Position numbers and translations under genes: made by a program
Assembly (NCBI RefSeq): GCF_036250675.1
Contig: NZ_CP109592.1
Location: forward strand, 2,294,001 to 2,358,000
DNA length: 64,000 nt
Direction of reading: 5' to 3'
Origin: Streptomyces sp. NBC_01689
Lineage (GTDB): Bacteria; Actinomycetota; Actinomycetes; Streptomycetales; Streptomycetaceae
Part shown: positions 39,165 through 47,594 of the stretch, in pieces
How positions within the stretch are numbered: the stretch's first letter is position 1
Layout: each line of letters starts with the position of its first letter
Notes under the pieces: generated by a model
The model's input: the letters and a program-made list of their open reading frames with translations, nothing else
The model's database searches: none
What the model was told of the DNA's origin: nothing

Positions 39165-39887
39165 TCACCGGGGCCTTCGCAGGAAGAACTCGTTCCCGTC
39201 GGGGTCGCGCATCGGCACCCGGCCCCTGGCGTCCTCCCCGGTGCCGTCGCGCGTGGCGCCGAGCGAGAGCAGGCGGTCGGTCTCGGTCTCCGGGCCGAGG
39301 CCGGCGGGCAGCGCCAGTTCGAAGCAGATCCTGTTCGGGCCCGTCTTCGGCGCGACCGGAGGACCACCCCAGGTGATCTTCGTGCCACCGTCCGGCGACT
39401 GGATCGCCGTCTCCTCGTCCTGGTCCCAGACCAGAGGCCAGCGCAGCGCCTCGCTCCAGAAGTGTCCGACCCGCTGCGTCCCGTCGCAGGCCAGCGCTCC
39501 GATACGGCCGGTGTCGGCGAGGAACCTGTTGCCCGCCTCGATCACACAGAACTCGTTGCCCTCCGGGTCGGCGAGCACCACGTGCTCCTCGTCGGGGAGT
39601 TGACCCACGTCGAAGTGGTCCCCGCCGAGTTCCAGCGCCCTGGCCACCGTCCGCAGCTGCTCCTCCGGCGAGGCGCTCGTCAGGTCGAAGTGCGCCCGGT
39701 TCCGGCCGGTCTTCGGATCCCGGACCGGCAGGAAGCGGATACGGAACCCGGTGGCGTCGGGAGGCAGGAGCTCGGCCTCGCCGTTCGGGCCCTCGACGGA
39801 CTCCAGATCCAGGACCCCGGACCAGAACCGGGCCAGGTCCGACGGCCGGCTCGCGTCGAAGCAGATCGCGAACAGTCGACTGGTCAT
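39165..39887 (-). CDS. VOC-superfamily (glyoxalase/bleomycin-resistance fold) protein, two modules
   Basis: A 240-residue protein with two vicinal-oxygen-chelate modules. The first (about 1-125) contains FAICFDASRPSDLARFWSGVL and VVLADPEGNEFCVIE; the second (about 130-240) contains VGHFWSEALRWPLVWD and VPMRDPDGNEFFLRR. Both end in the typical DP-GN-EF strand with a metal-binding glutamate. The substrate is unknown; members include glyoxalases, dioxygenases and antibiotic-binding proteins. ATG 39887 is chosen at the start of module 1; the longer open frame upstream is Arg/Pro-rich. Confidence 0.88.
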   Translation of the reverse strand: MTSRLFAICFDASRPSDLARFWSGVLDLESVEGPNGEAELLPPDATGFRIRFLPVRDPKTGRNRAHFDLTSASPEEQLRTVARALELGGDHFDVGQLPDEEHVVLADPEGNEFCVIEAGNRFLADTGRIGALACDGTQRVGHFWSEALRWPLVWDQDEETAIQSPDGGTKITWGGPPVAPKTGPNRICFELALPAGLGPETETDRLLSLGATRDGTGEDARGRVPMRDPDGNEFFLRRPR

Positions 39888-40185
39888 CCCGTGCGTCTCC
39901 GATCCACTGACGGCGGTCACGCCGCGTCCCGCCCGGCGTGTGCAGCCTAGGGCTGACCGGGCGGCGTCCGCATGCGGATTTCCGTCGTGGAGCACGGGGT
40001 TCGGTGGATCCCGGGACCCTCGTCGCGCCGGACGGCACCGGCGTCGCCCGCGGCCCCGGACCGCGGGAGCGGCCGTGGCGGCGCACCGCCACGGCCTCCC
40101 CGCACCCGCCGTCCCGTGGACCGGGGCGGGCACGGACGCCCGCCGGCCCGCGCGGGGCTCGTCGGGCGCCGCCCCGCACTCCGTG

Positions 40186-42780
40186 CTAGCCGGTCACCGG
40201 CTGGAGCTTGGCGCGGAAGTGCCGCAGGATCGGGGACTGCTCCACGATCCGGTAACCGCGCACGGACTCCGCGGACTTGGCGATCCGTTCCAGGGTCCTG
40301 CCGACATGGTCGTAGTGGCTGCGGGTGTAGACGCGACGCGGCAGCGCCAGCCTCACCAGCTCGTACGGCGGGCTCTTGACCGGGTTCCCGTCCTCGTCCT
40401 CCTCGCCGAGGTAGAGCGAGCCGAGTTCGGCCGAGCGGATGCCGCCCTCCAGGTAGAGCCGGCAGGCCAGGGCGTGTCCGGGGTACTGGTGGGGCGGTAT
40501 GTGGGGCAGCAGCCGTCCCGCGTTGAGGTACAGGGCGTGCAGGCCGGGCGGTTCGAGGATGTCGACGCCCGCGGCGCGGACGCGCTGGGCGAGATGGTCG
40601 GCGCTCTCGGCCCGTTCCGCGAGGTACGAGGGTTCGGTCACCTCCTGCAGGCCCTGGGCCATCATGTCGAGGTCACGCCCGGCGAGACCGCCGTAGGTGG
40701 GGAATCCCTCGGTGGCGATCAGGAGGAGTTCGCACTTCTGGGCGAGCTCCGGGTCGTTCAGGCCGATGAAGCCGCCGATGTGGACGATGCCGTCCTTCTT
40801 GGCGCTCATCACACAGCCGTCGGCGAGGCGGAAAGCTTCTTCCGCGACCTGCCGCGGCGTGTGGTTGCGGTAGGCCTCCTCGTGCCGGGTGACCAGCCAG
40901 GCGTTCTCGGCGAACCGGGCCGCGTCCAGGATCAGCGGGACGGAGTGCCGGCGGCACAGTTCCGACGTCCGCCGCAGGTTGTCCATGGAGACCGGCTGAC
41001 CGCCGCCGCCGTTGTTGGTGATCGTCATGACCACCGCCGCGACGCGGGAGCCGGTCGACTCGCCGAGCGCCTGTTCCAGGGCCGGCAGATCGATGTTCCC
41101 CTTGAACGGCTCCCGGCTGTCGAGGTTCCGGGCCTCGGGGCAGGGCAGGTCGCGGGCCACGCAGCCGTTCAGCTCCACGTTGGCCCGGGTGGTGTCGAAG
41201 TGCGTGTTGGACAGGACCGTGTCGCCGGGTTCGAGGAGGTTGGAGAAGAGGATGCGTTCCGCCGCGCGCCCCTGGTGGGCCGGGAGTATGTGCTCGTAGC
41301 CGGTCAGTTCCGAGACCGTCTCCCGGAAGCGGTAGAAGGAGCGCGAGCCCGCGTAGGACTCGTCACCGGCCATGCCGACGGCGAGCTGTGCCGAGGACAG
41401 GGCGCCCGTGCCCGAGTCGCTCAGCAGATCGATGGTCACCTCGTCGGCACGCAGGTCGAAGAGGTTGTAGTGAACCCGTTCGATGGCCGCCTTGCGCTGC
41501 TGGGGCGTGGTGAGCGGAATGGGTTCGACGACTTTGATCCGGTACGGCTCCATCCTGATTTCTGCTCCTGCCTTTCCGTGTCCTACTGAGTGGAGGGTGT
41601 CGCGCGGCCCGGTCCGGGCCGCGTCGGGGGGAGGGAACGGCTGGTGGCGCGGCCGGGCGGGCAGCGGCGGCCGCACGGCGTACGCCTCGGCGGAGAGGTA
41701 CGCGGTGACACGTGGCGGCCGGTTCCGTTCGTGGACCAGCGCCAGGTAGGCGATGAGGCCGACGCCGTCGTGCAGCGGTCGTGAGCCGACGGCGGCCAGC
41801 GACCGGTCGAGCGCGGTGGGGTCCATGCCGTGCCGGCGGAGCACGGCGGTGGCCCGGGCGTGCGCCTCCCCGTCGTGCCGGACGTAGTCCCGGACGGGTA
41901 CGTGGAGGGTGAAGCCGCTCGGCAGACCGGTCACCGCCTCCGTGAAGGAGTGGCAGGAGAGCACCGGCCGTCCCGTCAGCCGGACGGCCTCCCCCGGACC
42001 GGAGTTCCGGTCCGTCCTCTCCAGGCCCGCCGCGGTCCGGAAGAACTCCTCGACGGTCTCCCGCCCCGGGCCGGCGTCACTTCGGGACAGCGAGCCGACG
42101 TCGGCGGCCGACGCGTCCCGGTGGGTGACGTAGACCTTCACCCGGGGTGTCTCCCAGTCGCCCAGGTCGAGGGCGAGGAAGGGGTAGCCGTCGGCCGGGG
42201 GCAGTGCGTCGAACGCCCGCGGGTGGCCGAGTCTCTCCAGAGCCGTACGGAGGGTCCCGGCGGCCCGGTCCGCCCCGGACGCCGCGGGGTTCAGATAGAT
42301 CTTGACCTTGGGGACCCCGCCGGGAAGCAGTTCCAGGGCGATCCACAACGCCAGCGGGCCCTGGGGGCCGGGAGGGAGGAACAGGTCCTCCAGCCCGTCG
42401 AGCCGGTCGGTGGAGAAGCCCCATCGCTCGGCCATGGCACGGACGACACGCAGTCCGGCACGTCCCTGCTGCTCCAGGGACCCGGCCGCGTATCCCGGTT
42501 CCAGCAGCACCCGCAGCGTCGGGGGTGCGTCGGGGACCAGGGCGAGGGAGTACTCGACCGGCGTGTGGTCGTCGGAGAGGAAACTCGGGTGGGGCGGCGG
42601 CCGGTCCAACGGACGCTCCGCACCGCTGCCCAGACAGTCCGTCAGGACACGCGCGTAGATCTCGGCGTCGGACCGGTCCAGTCCCACGACTCGGCACAGC
42701 CGCCGTAACTGGTCCGACACGAAGGTGCCCAGGGGCTGGGTCGCCAGGATCTGTCCACCGCTGAGACGGGAGGAGATCAC
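40186..42780 (-). CDS. Fused DMATS-type indole prenyltransferase and tryptophanase
   Basis: One uninterrupted 864-codon frame. Residues 1-390 form an ABBA-fold prenyltransferase of the dimethylallyltryptophan synthase type: likely catalytic E76 (PVEYSLALVP), and pyrophosphate-binding strands PTLRVLLEPG, KVKIYLNP, RVKVYVTHRD and RVTAYLSAEAYAVRP. Residues 410-864 form a full 455-residue tryptophanase/beta-eliminating lyase; the PLP lysine lies in MSAKKDG (K661-K662), followed by GGFIG. Residues 391-409 look like translated intergenic sequence. Related Streptomyces make these as neighbouring separate proteins; tryptophanase splits prenyl-tryptophan to prenyl-indole, pyruvate and ammonia. GTG 42780 follows GGGAGGG. 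ATG 41553, with GGCAGGAGC upstream, could give free tryptophanase. Confidence 0.88.
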   Translation of the reverse strand: MISSRLSGGQILATQPLGTFVSDQLRRLCRVVGLDRSDAEIYARVLTDCLGSGAERPLDRPPPHPSFLSDDHTPVEYSLALVPDAPPTLRVLLEPGYAAGSLEQQGRAGLRVVRAMAERWGFSTDRLDGLEDLFLPPGPQGPLALWIALELLPGGVPKVKIYLNPAASGADRAAGTLRTALERLGHPRAFDALPPADGYPFLALDLGDWETPRVKVYVTHRDASAADVGSLSRSDAGPGRETVEEFFRTAAGLERTDRNSGPGEAVRLTGRPVLSCHSFTEAVTGLPSGFTLHVPVRDYVRHDGEAHARATAVLRRHGMDPTALDRSLAAVGSRPLHDGVGLIAYLALVHERNRPPRVTAYLSAEAYAVRPPLPARPRHQPFPPPDAARTGPRDTLHSVGHGKAGAEIRMEPYRIKVVEPIPLTTPQQRKAAIERVHYNLFDLRADEVTIDLLSDSGTGALSSAQLAVGMAGDESYAGSRSFYRFRETVSELTGYEHILPAHQGRAAERILFSNLLEPGDTVLSNTHFDTTRANVELNGCVARDLPCPEARNLDSREPFKGNIDLPALEQALGESTGSRVAAVVMTITNNGGGGQPVSMDNLRRTSELCRRHSVPLILDAARFAENAWLVTRHEEAYRNHTPRQVAEEAFRLADGCVMSAKKDGIVHIGGFIGLNDPELAQKCELLLIATEGFPTYGGLAGRDLDMMAQGLQEVTEPSYLAERAESADHLAQRVRAAGVDILEPPGLHALYLNAGRLLPHIPPHQYPGHALACRLYLEGGIRSAELGSLYLGEEDEDGNPVKSPPYELVRLALPRRVYTRSHYDHVGRTLERIAKSAESVRGYRIVEQSPILRHFRAKLQPVTG
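41553..41575 (-). promoter_or_regulatory. Possible internal start site for a separate tryptophanase
   Basis: Inside the fused frame, ATG 41551-41553 begins the typical tryptophanase N-terminus (MEPYRIKVVEPIPLTT). GGCAGGAGC lies about 11 bases upstream with ATCAGG closer. If used, tryptophanase would also be made as a free 455-residue protein. Confidence 0.5.
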
Positions 42781-43133
42781 AGGCAACCCTCCCGCGGCGC
42801 GACGGAGTTCGCGGGACACGGGTGGGGCGGGACGGAGGCCCGGCCGGAGCGGGGCTCCGCGGAGCGGGCAAAAAGATACCCGCCTGTGCGGGCGGGTATC
42901 TCGCCTTCCGGACTGTGCGAGGTGCTGCGTATGGCCCGGCGGAGACGGGAGTTGCTCCGCGGGGCCGGTCGTCGGGGGCGATGGGATGCTGCGGGGTGCT
43001 GAGCTGAAGTGGCGTCGGTGGACGAGGGCTCCACGACACCTCCTTTAACTTGTGTACAACACGGCCGCGCTCTTCCCTACCCCCACGGTTGAACGTTCAT
43101 GCTGTGCGTGGATGTCGCCGCCTGTTGCGTAGC
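42781..43133 (-). promoter_or_regulatory. Leader region of the prenyltransferase-tryptophanase gene
   Basis: The 353 bases between the P450 stop and the fusion gene contain AAAGGAGGT followed by a GTG (43034), opening an 85-codon frame whose TGA overlaps the fusion GTG (GTGA). Codon use in this frame is not strongly biased and it has no Trp codon, so it may be only a translated leader. A terminator-like hairpin lies inside it. TTGTACACAA (43048-43057) lies just upstream of the ribosome-binding site and TGAACGTTCA (43091-43100) is a perfect palindrome; either could be an operator. Confidence 0.5.
42870..42901 (-). terminator. Intrinsic terminator or attenuator in the leader
   Basis: On the minus strand an 11-bp perfect stem (42891-42901 with 42874-42884, six-base loop) is followed by five T (42874-42870). 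It is directional for minus-strand transcripts. It either ends the upstream conservon-P450 operon or attenuates transcription into the prenyltransferase-tryptophanase gene. Confidence 0.75.
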
Positions 43134-44480
43134 TCACGCCTTCCACCACGAAAGGAACGAACTCCACAGGCCGCCGCGGTCGTGCCGGCCCGGTGCGCCG
43201 CCCTGGTCACCGCGGGCCGCGGTCTGCGGCTGGGGCTGCGCGTCCGCCTGCCGTGCCGCCCGGACCGGGTGGAAACGGGCCGGGAGCGCGGCCAGGGCAC
43301 GGTTGAAGGGGCCGGGCCGCCAGGTCAGGCTGTCCTCGGGGACGGCCAGTTCGACATCGGGCAGCCGGTTGAAGAGGTTCTCGATGGCCGTCACGGTGAT
43401 GAGCCGCGCCGGGTCCTTCGCCGGGCAGGCGTGCGGTCCGGCGCTCCACGCGAGGTGGGACCGGTTGCTGGCGGCATGGCGGGACGCCGCGAGCGCGGGA
43501 TCGGCGTTGGCCGCCGCGAAGCTGACCAGGACCAGATCGCCCGCCGCCAGCTTCTGTCCGGCGAACTCCATGTCGGTCGCCGGGTAGTGCGGTGCGTAGT
43601 TGGCCATGGGCGGGTTCTTCCACAGCGTGGTGTCGATCGCCTCTTCGATCAGCCCGCCCGCCGCGTACCGGTCGTCGGTGAGCAGCAGGTGCAGGGTGTT
43701 CGAGATGAGGTTGCGCAGCGGTTCGGCGCCGGCTCCCAGCAGCAGGACGAGCTGGTGTGCCATCTCCTCGTTGGTCAGCGCGGCCTGATGCTGCATCAGC
43801 CAGGAGGTGACGTCGTCGCCCGGGCGGGACCGCTTGAGCGCGACCAGTTCGCCCACCGCCTGGGACAGGACCTCGTTCGCCTTCTCGGCGTTCACACCGT
43901 CGAAGATGCCGGAGATGCCGAACAGGACACGGTCGCCGATCTCCGCGGGGCAGCCGAAGAGTTCGTTGAAGACGAAGAGCGGCAGCAGCTTGGCGTAGTC
44001 GTTGAGCAGATCGGCCGAACCGCGCGTGCTGAACTGCGCGATGAGGTAGTTCGAGACCCGCTCGGCACTCTGGCTCAGCCAGTGCGAGTCGACCCGCGCG
44101 AAGCTGTCCGTGACGGCCTGCCGCAGCCGCATGTGCTCCGCGCCGTCGCTGAACATGCAGTTGGGCCGGTACACCAGGAGCGGGAGGACCGGGCTGTCCG
44201 GGCTGATCACGCCGTCGTTGAGGTCACGCCAGCGGCGCGAGTCCTTGCGGAAGGCGCCCGCGTTCTGCAGCAGTTGGAGCGCCGCCGAGTAGTCCGTGAC
44301 CAGGGTCGCCTCGACACCGGGGGCGAGTTCGACCGGCGCGGTCGGCCCGTAGTGCCGCATGTACTCGTAGTAGGCCCCCGGATCGGCCGCGAACTCCGGT
44401 CCGTGCAGCGGCACCGGCTCACCCGTGGCGTGCGCCGGGCAGCCGGGCGGCGGCACGGGAACGGTCGAATCAGTGTTCAT
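43134..44480 (-). CDS. Conservon-linked cytochrome P450, CYP157-like, without ExxR
   Basis: A 448-residue P450. The heme-binding cysteine is C352 in AWSAGPHACPAKDPARL, a variant of FGxGxHxCxG. The I-helix reads LVLLLGAGAEPLRNLI, without the usual acid-threonine pair. The K-helix, where nearly all P450s have ExxR, reads DTTLWKNPP (283-291), so the Glu-Arg pair is missing. CYP157 enzymes of Streptomyces conservons are known for this (EQSLW in CYP157C1). The C-terminal 45 residues are an unusual low-complexity tail ending in WSSFLSWWKA. It starts 8 bases after the GTPase stop and is the last gene of the conservon operon. Substrate unknown; catalysis itself may be atypical. Confidence 0.92.
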   Translation of the reverse strand: MNTDSTVPVPPPGCPAHATGEPVPLHGPEFAADPGAYYEYMRHYGPTAPVELAPGVEATLVTDYSAALQLLQNAGAFRKDSRRWRDLNDGVISPDSPVLPLLVYRPNCMFSDGAEHMRLRQAVTDSFARVDSHWLSQSAERVSNYLIAQFSTRGSADLLNDYAKLLPLFVFNELFGCPAEIGDRVLFGISGIFDGVNAEKANEVLSQAVGELVALKRSRPGDDVTSWLMQHQAALTNEEMAHQLVLLLGAGAEPLRNLISNTLHLLLTDDRYAAGGLIEEAIDTTLWKNPPMANYAPHYPATDMEFAGQKLAAGDLVLVSFAAANADPALAASRHAASNRSHLAWSAGPHACPAKDPARLITVTAIENLFNRLPDVELAVPEDSLTWRPGPFNRALAALPARFHPVRAARQADAQPQPQTAARGDQGGAPGRHDRGGLWSSFLSWWKA

Positions 44481-44488
44481 TCTTGCTC

Positions 44489-45082
44489 CTAGCGGGCACG
44501 GTCCTGCAGATAGTGGACGAGGGTGATCAGAGCGCTGGCTGATGAGTTCTCGTCACGCGCGTCGCAGGTGACGACCGGGGTGTCGGGCAGCAGGTCCAGC
44601 GCCTCACGCAGCGCGCGCTCCTCGCGCACCGGAGTGCCGTCGAAGCGGTTGACGGCGATGGCGTAGGCCAGTCCGTACTGCTCGATCAGGTCGATGACGG
44701 CGAAGGAGTCCGCCAGCCGCTCGGGGTCGACCAGCACGAGCGCGCCGAGCGCGCCGCGCGCCATGTCCTCCCACATCTGCACGAACCGCTGCTGCCCCGG
44801 CGTACCGAACAGGTACAGCACGACGTGATCGCTGATCGTCAGGCGCCCGAAGTCCATGGCGACCGTGGTGGTGGTCTTGCCGCGGACGCCCTTGAGGTCG
44901 TCGATCTCCTCGCCGGCCTGCGTCATCGTCTCCTCCGTCGACAGCGGAGGGATCTCGGACATCGTCCCGACGAAGGTGGTCTTGCCGACCGCGAAGTGCC
45001 CGACGATCAGGATCTTCACGGCGGTCTGCGCCGCTCCGCCGCGGACGTAGGCCTTCTCATCCAAAACGGGCCCGGAGACCAT
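44489..45082 (-). CDS. Conservon small GTPase (CvnD-like), first conservon
   Basis: A 197-residue Ras-like GTPase of the MglA-type actinobacterial conservon family. The P-loop is GHFAVGKTT (28-36), G3 is LFGTPGQQRF and G4 is NRFD. By analogy it works as a switch at the membrane with the sensor ATPase, roadblock and DUF742 partners. Its start overlaps the DUF742 gene by 26 bases, indicating translational coupling. Confidence 0.95.
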   Translation of the reverse strand: MVSGPVLDEKAYVRGGAAQTAVKILIVGHFAVGKTTFVGTMSEIPPLSTEETMTQAGEEIDDLKGVRGKTTTTVAMDFGRLTISDHVVLYLFGTPGQQRFVQMWEDMARGALGALVLVDPERLADSFAVIDLIEQYGLAYAIAVNRFDGTPVREERALREALDLLPDTPVVTCDARDENSSASALITLVHYLQDRAR

Positions 45083-45434
45083 CCAGCACCTCCTGAAGTA
45101 TCTGCTCGTCGACCAGGCGGGCGCGCGCCACCGGCGCGCGCGTGATGAGGTAACCGCCCTCGGCCAGGGCGTTGAGGAGGATCTTCACCACGCCCATGGG
45201 CAGGCGCATGTGGCCGGCGATCTCGGCGACCGAGAGGTAACCGCCGGAGCACATCTCCAACAGGCTCTGTTCCTCGGGAGAGAGCCGGGTCCGCCGCTGG
45301 GGGTGGTCGGCGGCGGCCGTGACCAGGGTGATCAGCGAGAACTGGTCGCCCTCGGGGAGATCCCGGCCGTTGGTGATGACGTACGGCCGCACTAACTCCG
45401 CGGCCTCGGGCTCCTGCTTGTCGGAGTCGGTCAC
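45057..45434 (-). CDS. DUF742 protein (CvnC-like), first conservon
   Basis: A 125-residue DUF742 protein. It has the N-terminal LVRPYVITNGRD (15-26), a winged-helix-like middle (SVAEIAGHMRLPMGVVKILLNAL) and the C-terminal EVLDGLRARFG. Members are adaptor-like partners of the conservon GTPase; no enzymatic motif is present. The GTG start overlaps the roadblock stop (GTGA). Confidence 0.94.
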   Translation of the reverse strand: MTDSDKQEPEAAELVRPYVITNGRDLPEGDQFSLITLVTAAADHPQRRTRLSPEEQSLLEMCSGGYLSVAEIAGHMRLPMGVVKILLNALAEGGYLITRAPVARARLVDEQILQEVLDGLRARFG

Positions 45435-45832
45435 GGGCGTGCGCCGATGTTCTCGCGCGGCGGTGTCGTCAGCGCCTTGCCCAGCTGGCCGACCAACTGC
45501 TGCATGCGGAAGGTGATGTCCGCCATGTCGATGTCGGTGGAGGCCGAGACCGCGAGGTAGGCGCCGTCACCGGCGGAGATGAGGAAAACCCAGCCGCCGT
45601 CGAACTCGACCAGCGTCTGACGCCACTTCAGGTCGGTCCCGTCGCAGAAGAAGCCGATCGAGCGGCTCAACGACTGCACGCCGCTCATCGCGGCGGCCAC
45701 GGTGTCCGCGTGGTCCCTGCCGACCCCCTTGGAGGAGGCCATCAGGAGCCCGTCGGCGGAGACCAGGACCGCGTGCAGAGCGCCGGGAATCTCCAGGACG
45801 CCGTCAAGCATCCATGACAGATCGTTGTTCAC
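45431..45832 (-). CDS. Roadblock/LC7-domain protein (CvnB-like), first conservon
   Basis: A 133-residue roadblock/LC7 protein (LSWMLDGVLEIPGALHAVLVSADGLLMASSKGV at the N-terminus). In conservons and in MglB-like systems these proteins bind the small GTPase and may act as GTPase activators. It starts with GTG overlapping the stop of the sensor ATPase gene and ends overlapping the DUF742 start. Confidence 0.94.
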   Translation of the reverse strand: MNNDLSWMLDGVLEIPGALHAVLVSADGLLMASSKGVGRDHADTVAAAMSGVQSLSRSIGFFCDGTDLKWRQTLVEFDGGWVFLISAGDGAYLAVSASTDIDMADITFRMQQLVGQLGKALTTPPRENIGARP

Positions 45833-46998
45833 GAAACCTCATGCCCTTCGCTGCTTGCCTCATGTGCGTTGCTCGTCCGGTCCGCGGGGTCCGGGTGCGC
45901 GGCGCGACCGGTCTGGGTGCCTCGCTGGAAGGCACCCATGATCGACGCGGTCTCCTCCTCGGAGCGGGCCGGCGCGCTCGCGGTGTCGGAACTCTGCGGC
46001 ACGATGGCCATCGCCCGCCTGCGGCGGCGCTTGGGCAGTCCGTCGGCGGTCGTCGACGCGGCGACGACGGGTTCCGGACTGCTCGGGTTCAGCGAGGGAA
46101 CAGTGCTCACGGTCTGCGCCCGCTCCTTCGGTTGCGGCATGCTGGTGAGCAGCTCGTCCGGCAGCAGCACCACGGCCCGCACACCTCCGTAGGGGGAGGT
46201 GGAGTCGACGGACACCGTGAAGCCGTAGCGCTCGCAGAGCACACCGATCACCGCGAAGCCGAACTGCGGAGGATTGCCGAGCCCGGACACACCCGAGGCC
46301 CGCTCACTCGAAAGAAGTTTCGCCGCCCTGGTCTTCTCCTCCTCGTTCATGCCGACACCGGCGTCGTCGACGACGATGCAGATGCCCTTGGGCACGGCGC
46401 GGACATTGATCTCGACCGTGGATTCCGGCGCGGAATAGCTGGTGGCGTTGTCGAGGAGTTCGGCGAGCGCGAGTGCCACCGGTTCGACCGCCCGGCTGGT
46501 GACCGCGAAATCGACCTGCGAGAGAATCTCGACCCGCTGGAAGTGCCGGATCCTGCCCTGTGCACTGCGGACCACGTCGTAGACGGAGGCGATATCGCGC
46601 TGCCGTCCCAGCCAGCCTTCGCAGAGAACGGCGATGGACTGGGCGCGCCGACCGAACTGCGAGTTCATGTGGTCGATTTCCAGGAGGTCCTGGAGGATGA
46701 GCGACTCGCCGTACTTCGTCTGCAGCTTCGAAATCGCGAGCTGCTGTTCGCCGGCGAGGCCCTGAAGGGTACGCATCGCCGACTTGAGCGCCGTTCTCGT
46801 TGATTCTTCGGCTTGTTCCTGAGCCTTTTTCACCGAGGCGGAATACTGATTCTCGAGCTCAGCGTAGTGATCCTTGAGCCCTTGATTCTCCTGCTTTAAA
46901 CCACGTGCCGCCCGCTGTCCACGGATAATGGCGGCAGCTGCAAGCGGAGTCCCAGCGATTAGAGCCCAGAGAGCCGGGTCCTGTATGTATTGCGTCAT
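45829..46998 (-). CDS. Sensor-kinase-like ATPase (CvnA-like), first conservon
   Basis: A 389-residue protein: one N-terminal membrane segment (about 9-27), a coiled coil (about 30-85), then a histidine-kinase-type ATPase domain (about 175-290) with N box ELLDNATSYS, G1 box VDDAGVGM and G2 region SGLGNPPQFGFAVIG. No standard phospho-accepting His box is evident. The C-terminal 90 residues are low complexity with RRRRR. It begins the conservon operon A-B-C-D-P450. Such proteins are thought to signal through the partner GTPase rather than a response regulator. Confidence 0.94.
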   Translation of the reverse strand: MTQYIQDPALWALIAGTPLAAAAIIRGQRAARGLKQENQGLKDHYAELENQYSASVKKAQEQAEESTRTALKSAMRTLQGLAGEQQLAISKLQTKYGESLILQDLLEIDHMNSQFGRRAQSIAVLCEGWLGRQRDIASVYDVVRSAQGRIRHFQRVEILSQVDFAVTSRAVEPVALALAELLDNATSYSAPESTVEINVRAVPKGICIVVDDAGVGMNEEEKTRAAKLLSSERASGVSGLGNPPQFGFAVIGVLCERYGFTVSVDSTSPYGGVRAVVLLPDELLTSMPQPKERAQTVSTVPSLNPSSPEPVVAASTTADGLPKRRRRRAMAIVPQSSDTASAPARSEEETASIMGAFQRGTQTGRAAHPDPADRTSNAHEASSEGHEVS

Positions 46999-47405
46999 AA
47001 GACTCTCTTCAAGCGACTGGCAGCCAGCTACTGAATTCCCGTCAGCACGGCGGGCCCGGAGCCCACTGCGCAGGGATTACCGCCCGGGCCGCACTGCTGG
47101 CCGGAAAAGTCGTTTTGTGCCCGTAGCCCGCTCGGCAAGTGCGGCGATCGTATCATCGCCGCAAGTCATGACGGACCGTCAATATGGGGAGCACTTGCAA
47201 ACATTGACGGTCGATCAGTTACCCGTACACCCTCCGGCCATGCGGGATTCCTTCCCCGATCAGCCCCCTGCCCCACATCAAGGGGTGATATCCGAAAAGG
47301 ATGCTCTGTCGCTTTCGTCAACGGGTGCCCGGAGTGGACGCGAAAAAGCTCGGAGGCCGTCTTCTCATCGCTGAGAAGACGGCCTCCGAGCTACGACTTC
47401 AAAAG
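46999..47405. promoter_or_regulatory. Promoter region of the first conservon, with inverted repeats
   Basis: This 407-base gap is less GC-rich than its surroundings. A perfect 10-bp inverted repeat (47174-47183 with 47203-47212) and an interleaved 6-bp one (47161-47166 with 47193-47198) lie about 165-215 bases upstream of the conservon start. They are candidate operator sites. The distal end holds the tRNA terminator. Confidence 0.45.
47347..47392 (-). terminator. Strong intrinsic terminator of tRNA-Pro copy 3
   Basis: A perfect 21-bp stem (47347-47367 with 47372-47392) with loop TCGC, followed on the minus strand by TTTTT, lies 13 bases 3' of the tRNA gene. Confidence 0.93.
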
Positions 47406-47479
<74 letters not shown>

Positions 47480-47594
47480 TTGCCCGCCTGACCTGGGGTT
47501 TCCCCCTGGCCGAACGTGCACCGAAACAATACCGCACTCGCACCCGTGGTCGCGCACCCCTTTCCTCGGAGCCGACGCGCCCCCGGGCCCGCCC

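Noticed and set aside
42777..43034. Tryptophan attenuator leader peptide
   Set aside because: The leader frame contains no tryptophan codons and no obvious alternative pairing was found. Only the terminator-like hairpin is supported.
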